Position numbers and translations under genes: made by a program. Shown in pieces: positions 25,832 to 34,989 of a stretch of DNA of 64,000 nucleotides (the stretch's first letter is position 1; every line of letters starts with the position of its first letter). Source of the stretch: Olavius algarvensis Delta 4 endosymbiont (lineage in GTDB: Bacteria > Desulfobacterota > Desulfobacteria > Desulfobacterales > CAJINA01); the NCBI GenBank assembly GCA_905176665.1, contig CAJINA010000119.1, positions 150,224 to 214,223 of the forward strand. The letters are read 5' to 3'. Under the pieces are notes generated by a model that saw only the letters and a list, made by a program, of their open reading frames with translations, ran no database searches and was not told the DNA's origin.

Positions 25832-26749
25832 ATGACAAGTCGCGTACTACCAGCACATTATAAAAGCACGAACGTTCGTAACAAAGAACATGGCACTTGT
25901 CGGTGCCCCCAATTTTTCACCCAGATGGGCCGGGTGGCGCCCGGCCTGACCGGGCGCCTCGTCCAGAAGGCCTTTTTTGCACCGACCAAACCACGGGTGG
26001 ACGCCCGCGGCAGGCAGTATTTGGCCAACGGCCGCCCCTTTCAATTTCAGGTACACGGTAAGACGATTCACGGTTGGCAGTGGGGCCGCGGGCCGGGGAT
26101 TCTTTTTGTGCACGGATGGAACAGCCGCGGGATTCATTTTGGTCACTTTTTTAGAAACCTCCTGGATAACGGCTACCGCATCGTCACCTACGATGCCCCG
26201 GCCCATGGTAAATCCCAGGGGCGGCAGACAAATTTTTTTGAAATAGTGGATGCCGTAAAGGCCTTTTTCAATCAAGCGGCGGCACCCGACATAAATGGGA
26301 TTGTGGCCCATTCACTGGGCGCAGGCGCTGTCATCAACCATCTGGCCGAATGCGAGACCGACATCGAAGCGGTGTTGCTTGCGCCTGCCATGCAGCCGGG
26401 CAAATTACTGCGCGAGGCGTTTGGCCGGCATGGAATCCCCCGGCCGGTCTCGGAAAAATTGATTGCGGATCTCGAGCGGCAATACGGCTATAGCCTGCAG
26501 CGGCAAAGTCCCCACCTGCTGGTCCGCCGCGTTACATCACGGGTGCTGATTATCCATGACCGGGATGACCGCACCACGCCCTATGCGGACGTCCGCCATG
26601 TTTCGGAACAATCCAACCAAATGGTCCTGCACTCGACCTCGGGTCTGGGCCATAAACGCTTATTATACAACCCTGAGATCGTGGAACTTGTCCAGGCGTA
26701 TATCATGGAACGATGCCTCGCCGGTGATGATTCCCGCCAGGTGGTCTGA
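25832..26749 (+). CDS. Alpha/beta hydrolase
   Basis: A 305-residue alpha/beta-hydrolase. The oxyanion region is LFVHGWNSRG, the nucleophile elbow AHSLGAGA (serine near residue 155), the acid lies in HDRDDRTTP and the histidine in GLGHKRLL. There is no signal peptide. The start at 25832 has AGGAGGG upstream. It is next to the TetR gene on the same strand, and a near-identical operator lies inside its first codons, so the regulator probably controls it. The substrate is likely an ester or thioester; this is unknown. Confidence 0.82.
   Translation: MTSRVLPAHYKSTNVRNKEHGTCRCPQFFTQMGRVAPGLTGRLVQKAFFAPTKPRVDARGRQYLANGRPFQFQVHGKTIHGWQWGRGPGILFVHGWNSRGIHFGHFFRNLLDNGYRIVTYDAPAHGKSQGRQTNFFEIVDAVKAFFNQAAAPDINGIVAHSLGAGAVINHLAECETDIEAVLLAPAMQPGKLLREAFGRHGIPRPVSEKLIADLERQYGYSLQRQSPHLLVRRVTSRVLIIHDRDDRTTPYADVRHVSEQSNQMVLHSTSGLGHKRLLYNPEIVELVQAYIMERCLAGDDSRQVV
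25868..25879. promoter_or_regulatory. Second TetR-type palindrome inside hydrolase gene start
   Basis: ACGAACGTTCGT is a perfect 12-base palindrome that matches the operator core at the tetR promoter in 11 of 12 positions. It falls within codons 13-16 of the hydrolase gene and could act as a roadblock operator. Confidence 0.5.
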
Positions 26750-26761
26750 AAGGAGGCCGAT

Positions 26762-27007
26762 ATGCAGCCAAGCACTGATCAAATTTTAGAAACGTATAAA
26801 TTGGCCGATGACGAACGGCGGCTGTTTCTATTCCTCGAGTACCGGGATTTACGGGAACTGTTTACGGAAATAGAGACAGGCGATTTGTCTTTCGAAAGCC
26901 GGTTTTCGGAAAGTAGAAAGCGCACGACGTGGTTGAACCGGCTGAAGCGGCTGACCGCCATGAAATGGTCACCCCATTGCAGTCCGCAAACACCGCCCGG
27001 ACAATAA
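26762..27007 (+). CDS. Small hypothetical protein
   Basis: An 81-residue, charged, mostly helical protein (YKLADDERRLFLFLEYRDLRE) with AAAGGAGG before its ATG. It starts 13 bases after the hydrolase stop, so it is probably in the tetR-hydrolase transcript. No known domain, signal peptide or membrane segment is visible. The roughly 250 bases that follow hold no gene I can support. Confidence 0.6.
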   Translation: MQPSTDQILETYKLADDERRLFLFLEYRDLRELFTEIETGDLSFESRFSESRKRTTWLNRLKRLTAMKWSPHCSPQTPPGQ

Positions 27008-27257
27008 TCTGCCCGGACGCCGGTACTGCAGATGCTGGCGCCGGCGACCGGAACCGACCCTGAAAGTCGTGCGGAGTACCGGACTGCCGGTCTGCATCGC
27101 ATAGCAGCACCTTGCCCGGAATACGGCGAGTCGTAACCGTCATCTGTCCGCACTTTCAACAAACTCTTGAAAAGATCTTAATGTAGTGATAGCAATCAGT
27201 TAGTAGTTATACGCTTCAGCAGGCAAATTTACCGCCACCGTCAACCTCGGGGGGTCT

Positions 27258-27920
27258 ATGAAGAGCGTGCTGATTGCCGACGATGATCGTGTTCTACGCA
27301 AGTTGATTTCAGTTGCCCTGGAAAAAGCCAGCGACGAGTTGCGCATTTTTGAGGCCGAAGATGGTCAGGTCGCGATTGATATTCTGGAAGCTGAAAAAAT
27401 TCAATTGGTTATTACCGATATTAATATGCCCAGGCTCAATGGTTTGATGGTTATTGCCTATTTAAATGTTTTCTTTCCGACATTGCCTACTTTTGTGATG
27501 ACGGCCTATGGCACGTCGCGATTAAAATCCAAGTTGCCTGAAGACCTCGTGAAATTCTACCACAAGCCGCTTACCGTTCCCGACCTGGTTAACGACGTAC
27601 TGGCGGTACTGGCCAGCGAAATGCCCCACAAGGAAAAAGCCCCCATTTCCCTGGTCAATTTCCTGGAAATGGTCATTTTGGAAGGTCAAAATTGCACGGT
27701 TACGGTTGAGGCGGAAGGTGTGGCCCCCTGCCACCTGTTTATCAGCAGGGGGGTGTTGCTCGATGCCGTTATGGGTGATCGCCGGGGCGAAGAAGTCGCT
27801 CTCGAGACCATCTTCCGGACGGATGTCCATTTCAGTATGGAAAAAGGCTACCCCGAGACGATCCAAAAAACTATCAATCGGCCGTTGGAAGAGATCATAG
27901 ACGCTTCCGCCCCTACCTAG
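27258..27920 (+). CDS. Response regulator with C-terminal DUF4388-like domain
   Basis: A 220-residue protein. The receiver domain (1-120) has the acidic pair in IADDDR, the phospho-acceptor aspartate in VITDINMPRLNG, the threonine-region VMTAYG and the lysine in YHKPLT. The second part (about 130-215) has LVNFLEMVILEGQNCTVTV and LFISRGVLLDAVMG, a DUF4388-like pattern common in delta-proteobacterial signalling proteins. It has no DNA-binding domain, so it probably acts through protein contacts. No kinase is adjacent. It ends in TAG. Confidence 0.78.
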   Translation: MKSVLIADDDRVLRKLISVALEKASDELRIFEAEDGQVAIDILEAEKIQLVITDINMPRLNGLMVIAYLNVFFPTLPTFVMTAYGTSRLKSKLPEDLVKFYHKPLTVPDLVNDVLAVLASEMPHKEKAPISLVNFLEMVILEGQNCTVTVEAEGVAPCHLFISRGVLLDAVMGDRRGEEVALETIFRTDVHFSMEKGYPETIQKTINRPLEEIIDASAPT

Positions 27921-27966
27921 CAAACCGGTTCCGGCAGGTGTTTGCCCGGAGGCCGCCTAAATCGTT

Positions 27967-28254
27967 ATGAAACAGAAAACAAGCCTTGTTACCATCGCAT
28001 TTTGGATTTTGGCCGCCCCGGTAGCCCTGGCCGGTTTTGCAGGGCTGTTTACCCGCAGTTTGAAATTCAAGCTGCCTTTTATATCCGACCACATCATTCG
28101 CAACCTCGACAGGTATACCGTCTATGGTGAGACGCTCAAAGGCCGGGCGGCAATTGTCCGGGGAGAGCACTGGTTTTTCCTGATTACCGTCGGGATTATT
28201 ATTCTGATGGCCATTGTGGCCTTGATCATCAAATCTTTATCAGACGAGGGGTAA
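27967..28254 (+). CDS. Small two-helix membrane protein
   Basis: A 95-residue inner-membrane protein with one hydrophobic segment near each end (TIAFWILAAPVALAGFAGLF and WFFLITVGIIILMAIVALII). The central loop is basic. No family recognised. It lies between the response regulator and the D-amino-acid transaminase, all on the + strand with short gaps. Confidence 0.65.
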   Translation: MKQKTSLVTIAFWILAAPVALAGFAGLFTRSLKFKLPFISDHIIRNLDRYTVYGETLKGRAAIVRGEHWFFLITVGIIILMAIVALIIKSLSDEG

Positions 28255-28281
28255 TTCTCGGGAACATCTTCAGGAGCGTGC

Positions 28282-29139
28282 ATGACTGTTTATTTCAATG
28301 GTGAATACAAACCCAAGGAAGAGGTCCACCTATCTCCCGACGATCGGGGGTTTTTATTCGGCGATGGCGTTTACGAGGTCATCTGCGCCTATGCGGGGCG
28401 CCAGTTCAAGGCGGATGAGCATTTTCAACGGTTGGGGCGCAGTATGACGGAGCTGCGCATTCAACCGCCGGACATGGATGCGTTGCGCCGTGTACCGGAA
28501 ACCTTGTTGCACGAAAACGGGCTTGAACAGGGCTGGGCGGTCATTTACATCCAGGTTACCCGGGGGGCCGCACCGCGCAGCCATCCCTTCCCGGATGCAC
28601 AGACACCTGTCACGGTATACGCTTACGCCGCCCCCTTTGAGTCACCCGCTCAAGAGTTGGAACAGGGGGTTCGGGTTGTCTTGACCCCGGACAACCGCTG
28701 GCTGCGTTGCGATATAAAATCGGTAAACCTGCTGCCCAATGTCCTGGCCAGCCAGACCGCGCGTGAAAACGGGGCCAAAGACGTTCTGTTTGTAAGAGAC
28801 GGGGCGGTTACAGAAGGGTCTTATACAAGTTTTGGGGCGGTGTTTGCGGGCAGAGTGGTCACCCATCCGGACAGTCACTACATTCTGCCGGGTATCACCC
28901 GGAGCGTTGTCCTCGATTTATGTGCCAAGCTGAAAATTGCGGTCGAAACGTACCCGGTTCAGGTTGGCCGGCTGCAAGACGCCGATGAGTGCATGCTCTG
29001 GGGGACCACCACCCAGGTGATGCCCATTGTACAGGTGGATGACCTGACCGTGGGGGGCGGCGAGCCGGGGCCCATTACCCGGAAATTGCAAAAAGCACTG
29101 CGTGATTTGATTCTTGATTCTAATCAGGACACGCTTTAG
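28282..29139 (+). CDS. dat: D-amino acid aminotransferase (class IV PLP enzyme)
   Basis: A 285-residue fold-type IV aminotransferase. The N-terminal DDRGFLFGDGVYEVI is the hallmark of Dat, the PLP lysine lies in DIKSVNLLPNVLA near residue 146, and a glutamate follows in TEGSYTSFGAV. It converts D-alanine and 2-oxoglutarate to pyruvate and D-glutamate, supplying D-amino acids for the wall. A branched-chain or aminodeoxychorismate lyase role is less likely given the Dat-like motifs. It ends in TAG. Confidence 0.82.
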   Translation: MTVYFNGEYKPKEEVHLSPDDRGFLFGDGVYEVICAYAGRQFKADEHFQRLGRSMTELRIQPPDMDALRRVPETLLHENGLEQGWAVIYIQVTRGAAPRSHPFPDAQTPVTVYAYAAPFESPAQELEQGVRVVLTPDNRWLRCDIKSVNLLPNVLASQTARENGAKDVLFVRDGAVTEGSYTSFGAVFAGRVVTHPDSHYILPGITRSVVLDLCAKLKIAVETYPVQVGRLQDADECMLWGTTTQVMPIVQVDDLTVGGGEPGPITRKLQKALRDLILDSNQDTL

Positions 29140-29174
29140 AGTGTTTTATCTACTTCATCATGGGGGAGAGCACG

Positions 29175-29405
29175 ATGACAGGAAAAGACCAGACACAGTA
29201 CCAGACAATCACCATCATGACGGTAGATGGTGCTACGATCCAGGGGAAGGTCTACATCCCCTCTGACGGTCGGATGTCGGATCTATTTACAAAAAGTGAG
29301 TCCCCATTTCTGGTGATGGTGAATGCCGTTTCGAGGGATGTGCAGGACAAAACGCTTTTTATCAACAAGAAACACATTATTTGGGCGGAACCGGAGGAAG
29401 CTTAA
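29175..29405 (+). CDS. Small conserved-looking hypothetical protein
   Basis: A 76-residue soluble protein starting at 29175, with GGGGGAG upstream. The sequence has the pattern of a small beta-barrel (TITIMTVDGATIQGKVYI, then PFLVMVNAVS, then KTLFINKKHIIWAEP) resembling DUF6812 / LSm-like tails. It may bind RNA or a partner protein. It follows dat by about 35 bases and converges on rho. Confidence 0.55.
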   Translation: MTGKDQTQYQTITIMTVDGATIQGKVYIPSDGRMSDLFTKSESPFLVMVNAVSRDVQDKTLFINKKHIIWAEPEEA

Positions 29406-29439
29406 CAATCGTAGAGAATCTTCCCGTCCTGCGGCAGCC

Positions 29440-30504
29440 TTAGAGTTTCTCCAGGAAGGTCGTCAGGGCGACCACTTCATCTTGCCCGGCCAGCTTTCGG
29501 CGAATATCGATAACATCGGATAACGCCGCCTTATCAAGCAGGAGGTGCTCCTTGCGGGTACCGGACTGGTTGATGTCAATGGCCGGCCATAAACGTTGCT
29601 CGGCGCATTTTCGGCTGAGCACCAGGTCCAAATTGCCCGTTCCCTTGAATTCCTGGTATATAATATCGTCCATGCGACTGCCCGTTTCCACCAGGATGGT
29701 GGCAACGACCGTCAGCGAACCGCCGTTCTCGATGTTGCGTGCAGCTCCGAAGATGCGCCGGGGAATTTCGAGGGCATTGGCTGCCAGGCCCCCGCTCATG
29801 GTCCGGCCGTGGCTCTTGGTCTCGGCATTGAATGCCCGGGACATCCGGGTCAGTGAATCTATAAGAACGACTGCGTCCCGGCCGGTTTCCGCCACACGGA
29901 TGGCGGTGTTCATCGCGATGCGCGTGATGCGCATATGCTGGGAGACACTCTGGTCGGAAGAAGAAAAAAGGACGCGGGCCTCTTTAAGGCCACGCTGGAA
30001 ATCAGTAACCTCTTCGGGGCGCTCATCCACCAGGAGAATGAAAACAGCCGCATCCGGGTGGTTGGTCATGACGGCGGAAGCAATGTGTTTCAGCAGGGTG
30101 GTTTTGCCCGATTTGGGTGGTGATATAATTAACCCGCGCTGACCGCGCCTCATGGGGACGAGCATATCCAGGGCTTTGCCGGTGACATCCTGAGCATCTT
30201 TCATCAGCTGAAACCTTTCCAGGGGGTCGATACTGGTTTGGGTGTGCAGCGATTCAAGGCGGTCAAAAGCGGTCGGGATCAATCCGCAGATGGTGTCTAC
30301 CTGGGATAGTTTGAGATTGCGGTTTTTTCCATCGCCGGGCACACCGCCACCCTCGATATAACCGCCTTCGGGCAGATTGAATTTCTGAATTAGCGGTGCG
30401 GGCACGAAGGTATCGCTGGGATTGGGTTGAAAGTTTTTCTCAATGGATCGCAGGAAACCAAAACCCCGGTCTAGAATCTCAAGATGACCCTCTACTGGTT
30501 CCAA
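29440..30504 (-). CDS. rho: Transcription termination factor Rho, short form
   Basis: A 354-residue Rho ATPase/helicase. The RNA-binding cold-shock-like domain is at about 1-70 (GHLEILDRGFGFLRS). Walker A PPKSGKTT is near residue 125 and Walker B AVVLIDSLTR near 210. The R-loop/Q-loop region (SFNAETKSHGRTMSGG-like) precedes the C-terminal GTGNLDLVLSRKCAEQR. It lacks the usual N-terminal helical domain of about 50-60 residues. The start is TTG at 30504, supported by AAGGAG seven bases upstream. Function as a terminator hexamer is expected. Confidence 0.88.
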   Translation of the reverse strand: MEPVEGHLEILDRGFGFLRSIEKNFQPNPSDTFVPAPLIQKFNLPEGGYIEGGGVPGDGKNRNLKLSQVDTICGLIPTAFDRLESLHTQTSIDPLERFQLMKDAQDVTGKALDMLVPMRRGQRGLIISPPKSGKTTLLKHIASAVMTNHPDAAVFILLVDERPEEVTDFQRGLKEARVLFSSSDQSVSQHMRITRIAMNTAIRVAETGRDAVVLIDSLTRMSRAFNAETKSHGRTMSGGLAANALEIPRRIFGAARNIENGGSLTVVATILVETGSRMDDIIYQEFKGTGNLDLVLSRKCAEQRLWPAIDINQSGTRKEHLLLDKAALSDVIDIRRKLAGQDEVVALTTFLEKL

Positions 30505-30664
30505 TGGATAACTCCTTAACAGTGTAAAAGCTGGCGTGGTTCAATCAAATAGTGCCTTCAGACGATTTGATGATACGGCCTTTACAGGAAGAATTTCGAG
30601 TGGATGCGATATGAGCCGGAATACAGTCACTTTCTTCCGGCTGGAATAAGGACTTACGTTTATG

Positions 30665-30701
30665 CCCGACAGTCGGAGTATAACAAATTACCTCCGTCGG
30701 G
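30665..30701. other. Hairpin between divergent rho and peptidase genes
   Basis: CCCGAC (30665-30670) pairs with GTCGGG (30696-30701) and GGAG (30675-30678) with CTCC (30692-30695), leaving a 4-base bulge and a 13-base loop. It is in the roughly 250-base region upstream of both rho (-) and the peptidase (+), about 160 bases from the rho start. It may serve in rho autoregulation or as a binding site. Confidence 0.35.
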
Positions 30702-30758
30702 TATACAACTGTTTTAAGTGTTTATAATATATAATACCCAGCCTCAACAGGATTAGAT

Positions 30759-31436
30759 ATGGTTATTGTCATCGCCTTACTTACCATTACTGTTTTATTC
30801 GGGCCCGGTCTGTGGGCGGCCAGGGTTTTGCGGCGCCATAATCGCGATGAATATTTTTCGGGTAACGGTTTCGAATTGGCGCGTCTGCTCCTGGGTGATT
30901 CCGGCATCGAGACTGTCGCGGTTGAGGAGACGCCTACCGGGGACCACTATGATCCCGAAAAGAAAATGATCGGGCTGACAAAGGGTCACTGTGGCCGGCG
31001 GACGCTTACCGCGGTAGTGGTGGCGGCCCACGAAGTCGGGCACGCTATCCAGGATCATACCGACTTTACACCGCTCAAAGCACGCACCCGCATGATCAGA
31101 TCGGCCGCCCGCATGGAAAAAATCGGCGCGGGCATCATCATGGTGGTGCCGGTACTCACCGTCATTACCAGGGTGCCGGCTGCGGGCCTGCTGATGTTTC
31201 TGGGCGGCCTGGCCACCCTGTGTATCCCGGTACTGGTCCACTTGTTAACCCTGCCGACCGAGTTCGATGCCAGTTTTAAGCGGGCGCTGCCCCTGCTGGC
31301 TTCGGGGAAGTACCTTCCCGAGGAGGATTTGCCCGCAGCCCGCCGAATCCTGCTGGCCTGTGCTTTGACCTATGTGGCCAATGCCCTGGTGGGGTTATTG
31401 AACGTTTACCGGTGGTTTCGAATCCTGCGCCGATAA
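30759..31436 (+). CDS. Neutral zinc metallopeptidase, membrane-bound (COG2738 family)
   Basis: A 225-residue membrane protein. The zinc site HEVGHAIQDH lies near residue 93, the N-terminus has one membrane helix and the C-terminal half has helices (AGIIMVVPVLTVI, LLMFLGGLATLCIPVLVHLL). FDASFKRALPLL follows, as in the family. These proteins resemble HtpX-like peptidases and may act in membrane protein quality control. The length is normal. It is transcribed away from rho. Confidence 0.85.
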   Translation: MVIVIALLTITVLFGPGLWAARVLRRHNRDEYFSGNGFELARLLLGDSGIETVAVEETPTGDHYDPEKKMIGLTKGHCGRRTLTAVVVAAHEVGHAIQDHTDFTPLKARTRMIRSAARMEKIGAGIIMVVPVLTVITRVPAAGLLMFLGGLATLCIPVLVHLLTLPTEFDASFKRALPLLASGKYLPEEDLPAARRILLACALTYVANALVGLLNVYRWFRILRR

Positions 31437-31631
31437 CGCCTGGAAGCTAACTGAAAAATCAGATTTTGACCCAAGGTGCGGCGGCCGTGAGGAGCCTCGT
31501 GTTGCGGGACTTCCCGCTGGATTTATTCCTCAAAGGTGGTCGTAAGGTGCTGGAATACATCAGGTATTTTGAAAATTTATTCTGAGCGTCCATCGCCGAG
31601 ACCGGCCTGGAAGAATTTGTTGAGATGGCTT

Positions 31632-32138
31632 CTAATCTTCCAGGTCGACTTCCATGAAGTTAAACCAGAATCCGCTTTTGGTGGCGTAGTCCAATTCTAT
31701 TTGAACGGCCTCCACGTGGCGTTCCTCAATCTCCAGGAACTTTTTGAAGACAGCCTGAATGTCGCCACTGGTCTGCGCTGCAGCCTCACGATAAAAATCG
31801 CTGGTTTCCACCTCGATTGAGAGCGCGCTATTGAGCAATCGCTTGATATTGCCCAGCATTTGCTCGGGTATGCGGTCGGTCATGCTGGAAACATGGCTGG
31901 CTATCCGATCCTTGGCGGGAATGGTTGATTGAAGACGGTTTAGGTCGATCGTGTCCCCGGATTTAAGTGACGCCAAGCTGTATTCGAGAAAATCCACGTG
32001 AGATTGCTCGTCCTCCCCGAGGGCCTTGAAAAGGTCCTTCCCGCGCTGGTCGTCCACTTTGTCAACGGCTTCAAAATACATGTCCCGGATGCGGTGTTCG
32101 TATTCCAGGGCATCAATGAAGATTTGCTCGGAGCTCAT
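31632..32138 (-). CDS. Ferritin-like / rubrerythrin-domain protein
   Basis: A 168-residue four-helix-bundle protein. Two helices carry the di-iron type residues: DALEYEHRIRDMYFEAV with EDEQSHVDFLE, and SIEVETSDFYREAA with EIEERHVEAVQ. This fits a rubrerythrin/ferritin-like carboxylate-bridged di-iron site. No rubredoxin zinc-ribbon is attached. Likely roles are peroxide reduction or iron handling in the cytoplasm. It stands alone and ends in TAG. Confidence 0.8.
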   Translation of the reverse strand: MSSEQIFIDALEYEHRIRDMYFEAVDKVDDQRGKDLFKALGEDEQSHVDFLEYSLASLKSGDTIDLNRLQSTIPAKDRIASHVSSMTDRIPEQMLGNIKRLLNSALSIEVETSDFYREAAAQTSGDIQAVFKKFLEIEERHVEAVQIELDYATKSGFWFNFMEVDLED

Positions 32139-32512
32139 ATGTCCTCCCGTGAGGTTGATTGAATAGATTTTATAATATACAACCGCTCGGTTTCTCCCGC
32201 AATGACTCTTTGGGTTTTATTGGGTCTTATTTCCCGTTTGGGGTGGCTGGGTGGGAATCTTCAGGTCGGAACTTGCCAACTGGTGTCGAGTGCCTAAATT
32301 GAACTAATGTTGACGTAACCTGAAATTAAGGCTTTTGGCGCCTAGATTAAGAATATTAGCGCCGCGACAGTACACATTTCGAAATTTTAGCCACCTGTCC
32401 CTCGCGGCACATTGGGCTGCCGCCAAATTCCGGGGACAGCTTAAAACCCGGCCGCCGGGCCAGGCGGATTAAAAAGCCCACAGCAACGTTTTGAAAGGAA
32501 ACGCCGCTGCTT
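32139..32512. other. Intergenic region without a visible gene
   Basis: About 370 bases between the divergent ferritin-like and MFS genes. It holds an imperfect inverted repeat (GGCGC/GCGCC, about 32338-32365) and AT-rich stretches that may carry promoters. No open frame has a ribosome site or domain that I can support. Confidence 0.5.
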
Positions 32513-33925
32513 ATGAATAAGGATGCAGCCCCAGTCTCGCCGTACGCCATCAGAAATGTACGCCTCTTTATTGCTTTCAAGCTTTTTTTCAATGCCCGGT
32601 TCTATTATCCGGTATTTACCATTTTGTTTTTGGACTTTGGATTGACCATGGCCCAGTTTGCCCTTTTGAATGCCATCTGGGCAGCTACCATCGTGCTAGC
32701 GGAGGTCCCGTCCGGAGCCTTGGCCGATATTGTGGGGCGCCGCAAACTGATGGTCTGGGCCGGTGCGGTCATGGTCATAGAGATTCTCCTGCTGTGTGTG
32801 GTGCCCCGGGGAAATGCGGGCCTGCTGTTCGGCGTGTTTGTTCTGAACAGGATCTTAAGCGGATTGGCGGAAGCCTCCGCCAGCGGGGCGGACGAAGCCA
32901 TCGCTTACGATGCGCTCAAAGCCGCCGGCCTGCAAGCCCAATGGGGCCGGGTTCTGGCCATGTCGATCCGTCTGCAGTCGATCGGCTTCATTGTGGCCAT
33001 GACCCTGGGGGCCGTCGTCTATGATCCGGCTTTTATGCAGCAAGCGGCCGATTGGCTAAGGATTGACATTATTTTTACCCGGGATACCACCTTGCGCCTG
33101 CCGCTCTACCTTACCCTGGGGATGGCGGTCCTGGCCCTGGCTGCCGCTCTGCGGATGGAAGAGAGCGCTAATGGTCTGCAAAACGGCGCTGATCACCCCG
33201 ATGGAAAAAACGGTTTACCGGCCCGCGAAGCCTTTGCCATGACGCTTCGTGCCGGGCGGTGGATCCTAGATACGCCCTTTGCGCTGGTCATCATCTGTTC
33301 CGGATTTCTATTTGACAGCATTGCCCGCATGGTAATTACCCTGTCCAGCCAGTATTACCGGGTAATCCAGGTGCCGGAGGCCGTCTTTGGCCTGATCGGA
33401 TCGGGCATTGCGGTCCTTGGCCTGATCATCCCGCGCATTGCCTTGTGGATGACGGAACGCAACACTCCCCGTTACAATCTGCTGGTTCTGGCCGGTGTCA
33501 ATCTCACCGGGCTGGTCGGCATGGCCTTTTTTATACCGCTGGCCGGATTGATTCCGGCCATCATCCTGTTCAGCGGCATGTACATGACGGGTTTTTTCGT
33601 CAGCCATTATCTAAACCACATCACGGATTCGGCCCAGCGGGCCACCGTCTTGAGTTTCAAGGGGTTGTCCTACAACCTTTCCTACGGATTGATCGGCCTG
33701 CTCTATTCCCTGCTGGTGGCCTGGACAAGGCCAGGCATTGTTGAACGGTTTTCGGATCAATCGGCTTATCAGATTGAAAACCTCACCTTCATGGCGACCT
33801 TTAACTGGTTCCTCTGGGCCTTCATCTGCGGATTCGGAATCTTATGCCTGTTTGCCCGTCGGCGGTTGCGTGGGCTGGATGTTCACCGGAAGCCGCTGGA
33901 CGCGCAAGTAGGTGCTCCTGATTGA
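32513..33925 (+). CDS. Major facilitator superfamily transporter
   Basis: A 470-residue protein with 12 hydrophobic segments. The MFS loop 2-3 motif appears as VPSGALADIVGRRKLMVW, a variant of the usual GxLaDrxGrr. A longer cytoplasmic loop lies near residues 215-240. It resembles multidrug or solute exporters, but the substrate cannot be told. AAAGGAAA lies upstream of the ATG at a somewhat long distance. It ends in TGA. Confidence 0.82.
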   Translation: MNKDAAPVSPYAIRNVRLFIAFKLFFNARFYYPVFTILFLDFGLTMAQFALLNAIWAATIVLAEVPSGALADIVGRRKLMVWAGAVMVIEILLLCVVPRGNAGLLFGVFVLNRILSGLAEASASGADEAIAYDALKAAGLQAQWGRVLAMSIRLQSIGFIVAMTLGAVVYDPAFMQQAADWLRIDIIFTRDTTLRLPLYLTLGMAVLALAAALRMEESANGLQNGADHPDGKNGLPAREAFAMTLRAGRWILDTPFALVIICSGFLFDSIARMVITLSSQYYRVIQVPEAVFGLIGSGIAVLGLIIPRIALWMTERNTPRYNLLVLAGVNLTGLVGMAFFIPLAGLIPAIILFSGMYMTGFFVSHYLNHITDSAQRATVLSFKGLSYNLSYGLIGLLYSLLVAWTRPGIVERFSDQSAYQIENLTFMATFNWFLWAFICGFGILCLFARRRLRGLDVHRKPLDAQVGAPD

Positions 33926-34088
33926 GATTTCGAGTGCTGGTTCCACGGCTTGCGTTATTCCTGTTATGCCCTATAATGGTTGTTAACTGCCCGGTTATCC
34001 TTCTCAATGACGGATACAGGCAGGGGTCCGGGTGGCTAACCGGGTTCCGAACACAGCCGAACGTTGGCTACTGCGGTCAGGCTGACTC

Positions 34089-34850
34089 ATGAAACAATGG
34101 TTACAAGACATATTTTACTGTGAATTTTCGCTCGAGACGGACAACGAGGTGCTTGTCCGCATCCTGATGTACAACGTTTTTCTGCTGGTCTTCCTGATTA
34201 CCGCCATTTCCTTTGCCATATTCCATGCCGCCCGGGGTGCCTATTTCATGGCCTTTATCCTGCTCGCCGGGTGTGCGCTGCTGATCGGCGTTCGTGAGTA
34301 TATCCGCATAACCAAAGACCACCAGCGCGGGTTCAAGGTGGCCGCGGTTTTTACCCTGCCGGTATTCCTGATCAATTTCATCACCGGGGGCATTCAAAAT
34401 TGCGGTCCCCTCTGGCACTATTGTTATCCCATGGTGGCGCTTCTCCTGGTTGGCCCCCGGTGGGGCTCGCTGGCATCCATAGCCTTGATCGGCGTGTCCA
34501 TGCTCCTGCTTGTGGCGCCGTTTAACCTCCTCATGCTGACCAGCTATACCCCGGAGTTCCTGCTGCGCTTTTTTATTTCCTATATGATCGTTTACTTTCT
34601 GGCTTTTACTTACGAACTTCAGAAAAGGCGCGCCCGGACCCGGCTGAAAATCCTCAGCGGCTTGCTGCCCATTTGCGCCAGCTGCAAAAAAATCAGAGAT
34701 GATAAAGGATACTGGAACCAGATCGAGGCCTATATTGCCGAACATTCCAAAGCAGAGTTCAGCCACAGCATCTGCCCGGAGTGTTCGCAGAAGCTCTACC
34801 CGGAATACGACTTCAAGGCTCAGTCGGCCCCCCCGCCCCCAGCGGCCTGA
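34089..34850 (+). CDS. Membrane protein with C-terminal CxxC-type sensor tail
   Basis: A 253-residue protein with about six membrane helices (residues 25-180) followed by a short cytoplasmic tail. The tail reads LPICASCKKIRDDKGYWNQ and, near the end, FSHSICPECSQKLYP. This four-cysteine tail is appended to many sensor and PAS proteins in delta-proteobacteria and probably binds zinc or signals by thiols. There is no kinase or cyclase domain, so it may be a bare input module. Function unknown. Confidence 0.65.
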   Translation: MKQWLQDIFYCEFSLETDNEVLVRILMYNVFLLVFLITAISFAIFHAARGAYFMAFILLAGCALLIGVREYIRITKDHQRGFKVAAVFTLPVFLINFITGGIQNCGPLWHYCYPMVALLLVGPRWGSLASIALIGVSMLLLVAPFNLLMLTSYTPEFLLRFFISYMIVYFLAFTYELQKRRARTRLKILSGLLPICASCKKIRDDKGYWNQIEAYIAEHSKAEFSHSICPECSQKLYPEYDFKAQSAPPPPAA

Positions 34851-34989
34851 CAGGCTTGCCAAGGCCTTTTTTCCTTGCAAAATAATTGAAACTTCAGCAA
34901 AGTAAGCCGCGTGTGGGTGCTGATTGCGCCACGCTGGATTTTCATTTCAAATTACAATCACCTGAATGCATAAAAAGGATGGCCTGGGT

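Noticed and set aside
31536..31820. Open frame on the + strand over the ferritin-like gene
   Set aside because: It is the antisense shadow of a clear ferritin-like protein and has no ribosome site.
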